DNA of 64,000 nt from Quercus robur (Eukaryota; Streptophyta; Magnoliopsida; Fagales; Fagaceae), in assembly GCF_932294415.1 (NCBI RefSeq), contig NC_065543.1, forward strand, positions 2,120,976 through 2,184,975, given 5' to 3'. The translations under genes were made by a program, and so were the position numbers. Below the pieces are notes generated by a model, which saw nothing but the letters and a program-made list of their open reading frames with translations, had not been told where the DNA came from and searched no databases. The first letter of the stretch is position 1. Each line of letters starts with the position of its first letter. Of this stretch, positions 58,695 to 64,000 are shown one piece after another.

Positions 58695-61600
58695 ATACCT
58701 TAAGCTGGAACTGCCGGGGGCTGGGGAACCCCCGGTCAGTTCGAGCGTTGCGCGATATGGTGCAACGATGGTGCCCCAAACTGGTATTCTTGATGGAGAC
58801 AAAAGTTGGAATAAGTAGGATGAGGAGAATAATGGTGAAGACAGGCTTATTAAATGGAGTAATTGTTCCTAGCAAAGGAAGAAGTGGTGGAATAGCCATG
58901 TTATGGGAAATGGATCTATCTGTGGAGCTTAAAAGCTATACTAGGTATCATATAGATGCTGTAGTGACTGATCCTACATCTGGTTTCAAATTGAGAATCA
59001 CAGGGTTCTATGGCAACCCGGATACAAATCGAAGGAAGGAGTCTTGGGAGTTACTACATTTTCTAAATGCTCAATTTCAGATACCATGGGTTTGTTTGGG
59101 GGATTTTAACGAAATATTATCAAATTCTGAGAAATGGGGAGGTCCAGAGAGACCCCAACAGCAGATGGAGGGTTTTAGAAGAGTAGTAAATGTTTGTGGT
59201 TTTATAGACCTTCAATATGAAGGCCCAGAGTTCACTTGGTGTAACCAAAGGTCAGCTGGGGAAAGAATTCGATTAAGACTTGATAGGGTGCTGGCTACAA
59301 CAGATTGGAAAGATCATTACAAAGATACTAGGGTCCTCCATGTGGTGGATTCAACCTCAGATCACTGTGCTCTGGTTCTAACTAACCAAAGAAATGTCCA
59401 AGGAAGGGGAAAGAGGAGATTCCATTTTGAGGCAGCATGGGTTAGACACAATAAATGCAAGGAGATAATTCAAGATGCCTGGAAGTTTCATTCAGGATTT
59501 CAAACGGCAAGTGATTTTGCCGAGGGTCTGAGAGTGTGTTCTGAGGGCTTAACAAGATGGAACAATTCAGACCTTAGGCATGATGCTAGAATGATAAAAG
59601 AGAAGAGAAAGCAACTGCAAGTTCTAATCCAGGCTGACAGGGATGGAAGTAAGGGAGAAGAAATTAATGCAATAAGGAAGGAAATAAATGAAATGTTAGA
59701 TGATGAAGAAGTCAAGTGGAATCAAAGATCCAGAATTCAATGGCTGACCCTTGGTGACAGAAACACAAAATATTTCCACTACAAAGCATCTCAGAGAAGG
59801 AAGAAGAATGAAATCCGGGGCTTGCTGAATGGAGAAGGGAATTGGTGCGAAGAGAAAACAGACATAGCAAACATTGCTGTGAGTTACTTCAAAGAGTTGT
59901 ACTCTACTTCATTCCCAACTAAAGTGATGGAAGTAGCAGATTTGATACCGAGAAGGGTTACCAGGGAGATGAATGAAGACTTAACTAAAGACTTCTAGAA
60001 GGAGGAGGTTATTCAAGCTATCCGACAAAGGCACCCAACAAAAGCACCGGGTCCGGACGGTATGTCTGCTATCTTTTATCAAAAGTATTGGGATATCATT
60101 GGGGATGATGTGATAAAAACTATCCTTAATATTCTTAATTTCAATGCCCCTATAGCTGAGCAAAACAAGACAAATATAGCTCTCATTCCTAAAATAAATA
60201 ATCCAACAAAGATAAGTGAATTCCGACCAATAAGCCTTTGTAATGTTTCATATAAAATTGTGTCAAAGATTCTTGCAAATAGGCTAAAACCATTTCTCCC
60301 CTCCATCATCTCCGAAAGCCAAAGTGCTTTTGTCCCAAGTAGACTCATTACTGACAATGTCCTGGTTGCTTTTGAAATAATGCATTATCTAAAGAAAAGA
60401 AAGGATGGGAAAGAGGGGTATATGGCAATTAAATTAGATATGAGTAAAGCCTATGACAGAGTGGAATGGTGTTTTCTTGAAAAAATTATGTCAAAAATGG
60501 GCTCTGATAATAAATGAATTAATTTGATTATGAGCTGTATAAACTCTGTTTCCTATTCTGTTCTCATAAATGGTGAGGCCCTTGGTTGTATTACCCCTAC
60601 AAGGGGGCTATGCAAGGGTGATCCCTTATCTCCCTACATGTTTCTTTTATGTACAGAAGGGCTAACGGCTTTGATTGTGGAGGCAGAAAAGAGAAGGCAG
60701 ATTTCAGGCATCTCTATATGTAGGGGCAGCCCAACAATTACCCATCTCTTATTTGCCGATGATAGTGTGATCTATTGCAAGGCATCAGAGCAAGAAAGCA
60801 GGGAGCTATGCACAATTCTGCATAAATACGAGGAAGCAGCAGGCCAAAAAGTAAATACAGAAAAGTCATCGGTCTTTTTTAGTAAAAATACTAAGGAAGA
60901 AACAAGAGAAGGGGTGAAGAATGTGCTGGGCTCAATGCAGAATGTACAGCTAGGAAAATACTTAGGCCTACCTTCGATGATTGGGAGATCAAAGAAACAA
61001 ATATTCAATGAAGTCAGGGAGAGAGTGGGGAAAAAGATGACCGGTTGGAAAGAGAAATTGTTATCGATTGGAGGAAGAGAAATCCTTATTAAAGCGGTTG
61101 CTCAGGCTATCCCCACGTACACAATGGGGTGTTTTTTACTTCCCAAAGGTCTTTGTGAAGACATTGAGGGGATGATGCGGAATTTTTAGTGGGGGCAGAA
61201 GAATCAAGAATCAAAAATGGCATGGGTTAGCTGGACAAGAATGTGTAATTCAAAGTCAGAAGGGAGAATGGGGTTCCGGAATCTTTATGCCTTTAGTTTA
61301 GCTATGTTGGCAAAGCAGGGATGGAGGATGTTGGAAAATCCCACATCGCTTATGGCACACATGTACAAAGTAAGGTATTTTCCCAATGGGGATATTTTAA
61401 ATGCAAGCATAGGCAGCAACCCATCTAATGCTTGGAGAAGCATTCATAAGAGCATAGAGATTATGCAGAAAGGAACAAGATGGAGAGTGGGAAATGGGAA
61501 GACAATCCATATATGGGATGATAGATGGTTACCAACCCCAACGACTTATAAAGTCATTTCCCCAAGGAAAGATTTTGGAGATTTCCCCATGGTATCGGCT

Positions 61601-62792
61601 TTAATTGATCAAGATACTAGAAGATGGAGAAAGGACATTCTTGATAGAGTCTTTCTTGGTTTTGAAGTGGAGAAAATTCTAAGCATCCCAATCCCTCACT
61701 ACCCACAGGAGGACCAAATAATATGGGTGGGAAATAAAAAAGGAATTTTCACGGTGAAAAGTGCTTATTTTTTGGATAAGGAAATTGTAGAAAAGCATGA
61801 AAGAGGTGAATCCTCAGTGGGAGATGTATGTGCCCCACTTTGGAAAAAGATGTGGCACTTAAACATTCCGGCCAAAGTGAGAGTTTTTGCTTGGAGACTT
61901 TGCATGAAGGCCATCCCATCTATGTTGAATATGAGTAATAGGGGAATTCAAGTGGATCCTACCTGCACTGTTTGTTGTGGGGAACCTGAGTCAACTGAGC
62001 ATGCAATCATCTACTGTGGAGCTGCTAAAAGAGTGTGGAGCAAATGGGATGAATGCCCAATCTGTTTGAATGAAACCAACATGGTGATTGTGGACTTGGC
62101 CTTATGTTTGCTAGAAAAGGGAACACAGAGGGACATGGAGATCTTTTTTGGTGTTGCCTGGATGATTTGGTATAATAGAAACCAAATTGTTCATAAGGGA
62201 AATGGTGTTTCTGAGGATCACATTTGGGAGACAGCAATCCAAATGATAAAGGAGTTCAAGGGAACAAGGAGCTGGGATATAAATAGTCCTTAGAGAAATG
62301 AGAAAGCATGGACTCCTCCACCTGTGGGTTTCTTCAAAATAAATGTAGATGGGGGCTGTTCCCTCTGTTGATGGCCAATCTGGAGTGGGTGTTGTAATTA
62401 GAGATTGGGAAAGAAAGGTGGTAGCAGCAAAATGTCTTCCTCTATCGGGTCGAATAGCTGTGGAGGAAACAGAAGCCATAGCTATGGAACAAGGAATGAT
62501 CTTAGCAAAAAACATGGGCTTGGAAAGGACCATTTTTGAAGGGGACTCATCGCAGACAATTCAAGCTATTGAGGCTAAGGATGTAAGAAGTGTGATTGGC
62601 CACATTGTGAAAAGTTGTCTGCAAAATTTTCCAAGTTTCCAGGAGGCAAGAATCAGACATATTAGTAGGGTGGGCAACAAAATAGCCCACGAACTTGCAC
62701 AGCTTGCAAAACAATCCGCTGAGGAACAGGTCTGGATTTCAACTATACCTGATTGGATTGAAGACATGGCGAGAGCTGAAGGAACGGTTTAA
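58691..62792 (+). pseudogene. LINE ORF2: endonuclease, reverse transcriptase, RNase H; disabled
   Basis: Starts MNTLSWNCRGLGN. The endonuclease shows LMETKV, GFYGN, CLGDFNEIL and TSDHCAL (58691-59390). The reverse transcriptase shows KAPGPDGM, FRPISLCNVSYKIVSK, SQSAFVP, IKLDMSKAYDRVEW, GDPLSPY and the catalytic FADD (about 60758). A zf-RVT segment (VRVFAWRLCMKAIPS...CTVCCGEPESTEHAIIYC) and a RNase H with EGDSS follow. In-frame stops at 59996 (TAG), 60515 (TGA), 61187 (TAG) and 62291 (TAG), and a frameshift near 62350 inside INVDGG, prevent a full product. The pieces before, between and after stay in one frame up to the frameshift, so decay followed insertion. Confidence 0.92.
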
Positions 62793-62943
62793 AGCTTGCC
62801 TGTGTTTCGTGGTCTAAGTTGTTGCTTTTTCTTATTTTGTTATGCTCTGTTTTTTCTATAGCTTGTGCTCTGTTTTCTTCAGTGTATCTTCTTGACTGTT
62901 TATGAATGAAAGTATTCAGTTTGGTCTCAAAAAAAAAAAAAAA

Positions 62944-64000
62944 AGTACTACTCTTTAACTCAAAAAAAAAAAGGTACAATAGTATATATATATACTGGTT
63001 ATCAAAAATATATATATTATAGTAAATTATATATTCTGTGCATTGGTTATCAAAAATATATATATTATAGTAAATTATATATTCTGTGCATTAGTTAAAT
63101 AGTATCACATATTTGTCAACAATGATTGTTATTGGCTCATTGCAGCTAAGAGATTTTGGGAAAAAAACTTTACCATTGTTGGTAGAATTATAGATTCTTT
63201 GATGAGGTTGATAAAAAAAAAATGACAACATTGAATACTCACTTTTTTGAAACTATATGGATGACTTAATAACAACTCGAAAGGAGCAGCATAATTAGTT
63301 AGGGATCTTTGCCTCATGAAGTGGAGGTCACTATTGTTCCTCTTCCTTGGGGCCAAAACTTGTTTATCTTAAAAAAAAAAATGGATGACTTAATGACAAC
63401 ATTATCTACCTCCACTTTCAAGTTTCAACTCTTTGTCAATGACTTTGATGAGCTCTACTTATTTCATGATCTTAAATTTACTTTAATACTTGTTTGATTC
63501 CCTTGAGTTATATCAATTAGCTCTGCTTATTTTTTTTAGTAATTATTTTAATATAATTATTTTCCTAATCATTTTAATATCTTTATCTTGACGGTTTTCT
63601 TTTTTCAATTTTAAATTATATAAATTTCTCTCCATGATTCCAACAACGACAACATCATTATTGTTATTATTATTAATGTAATTGTCAGGCTTAATTACAT
63701 ATTTTCAATAATAATTAAAAAAAAAAACACTGATTAAAGGAAAAATGACAAAATAATCTTAACAAAATAGTTGAGTCCTTTTTTGGAATTTACACTCCAA
63801 AAAGCCATTTTTAAAACAACTTATCCAAACGCTTAATGTAGCTTTAAAAATAAAAAACGCATATTTTCACATTTTTACCAAACGCTTATCTGTGGTTTTT
63901 AAAATGATGTTTTCAAAACACACGTTTTAAAAACGCCCATTTTTAAAATGTACCTTTATGAACAGCCTATCCAAATGGGCCCTATGACACATATCATTTC
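62944..64000. other. Distal intergenic region
   Basis: AT-rich, no gene recognised. Contains a 48-bp tandem duplication (62996-63091) and, at 63810-63983, the AACTTATCCAAACGC ... CCTATCCAAATGGGCCC inverted segment that pairs with 57148. Confidence 0.6.
62996..63091. repeat. 48-bp tandem duplication
   Basis: TGGTTATCAAAAATATATATA and following bases occur twice back to back (62996-63043 and 63044-63091) with essentially no differences. Confidence 0.92.

Larger units (their letters stand above)
57892..62943 (+). mobile_element. L1-type non-LTR retrotransposon (LINE), 5'-truncated
   Basis: Flanked by perfect 15-bp duplications AGTACTACTCTTTAA (57877-57891 and 62944-62958), with a 3' A tail (62928-62943). 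The body carries the end of ORF1, then ORF2 with APE endonuclease, reverse transcriptase, zf-RVT and RNase H domains. The left end falls inside the ORF1 zinc knuckle, a standard outcome of incomplete target-primed reverse transcription. Confidence 0.96.

Overview
This is nuclear DNA of a flowering plant. The evidence is GT-AG introns, an LRR receptor-like kinase family, plant-type Copia, CACTA, Helitron and LINE elements, and AT-rich intergenic sequence. The architecture fits a eudicot, perhaps a tree, but nothing here fixes the species. There is a 23-base run of N at 1315-1337. I saw no rRNA or tRNA gene, no CRISPR and no bacterial operon structure.

The host component is a tandem cluster, all on the + strand, of BIR1-like (At5g48380-like) LRR receptor kinases. 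Only the last member is intact: 53669-56035, two exons, 632 aa. Copy 1 (900-16811), copy 2 (18006-18795), copy 3 (37756-38240), copy 4 (41567-45778) and a 5' fragment (48517-49202) are broken by stops, frameshifts, truncation and transposon insertions. Every kinase domain that can be read has lost both the HRD and DFG aspartates. The cluster therefore descends from a pseudokinase and probably acts by binding co-receptors rather than by phosphorylation.

Most of the rest is mobile DNA, layered so that the order of events can be read. A Sirevirus-like gag-only LTR retrotransposon (1209-11345) sits inside exon 1 of copy 1 and itself holds a TIR element, two solo LTRs and an unresolved CACTA-like insertion. 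Copy 1 also carries a solo LTR and a Helitron-like element in its intron and another solo LTR in its kinase exon. Copy 2 ends next to a truncated minus-strand retrotransposon (18803-22847). Beside that lies a 12.9-kb CACTA transposon (22848-35747) with a broken TNP2-type transposase, an apparently intact second gene, rich subterminal repeats and a 190-bp tandem array with higher-order structure.

The right end of the CACTA element plus about 2.5 kb of flank and LRR exon were then duplicated in tandem (about 35640-38219 and 38296-42030). The second unit later received a solo LTR (39564-40700), and the first unit preserves the empty site. Copy 4 has a small non-autonomous Copia element (42976-44793) in its kinase exon. 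From 46200 to 52000 there are duplicated flanks without genes, including a 1180-bp tandem duplication and three copies of a long fold-back repeat. Downstream of the intact gene is a 5'-truncated L1-type LINE (57892-62943) with perfect 15-bp target site duplications and several disabling stops.
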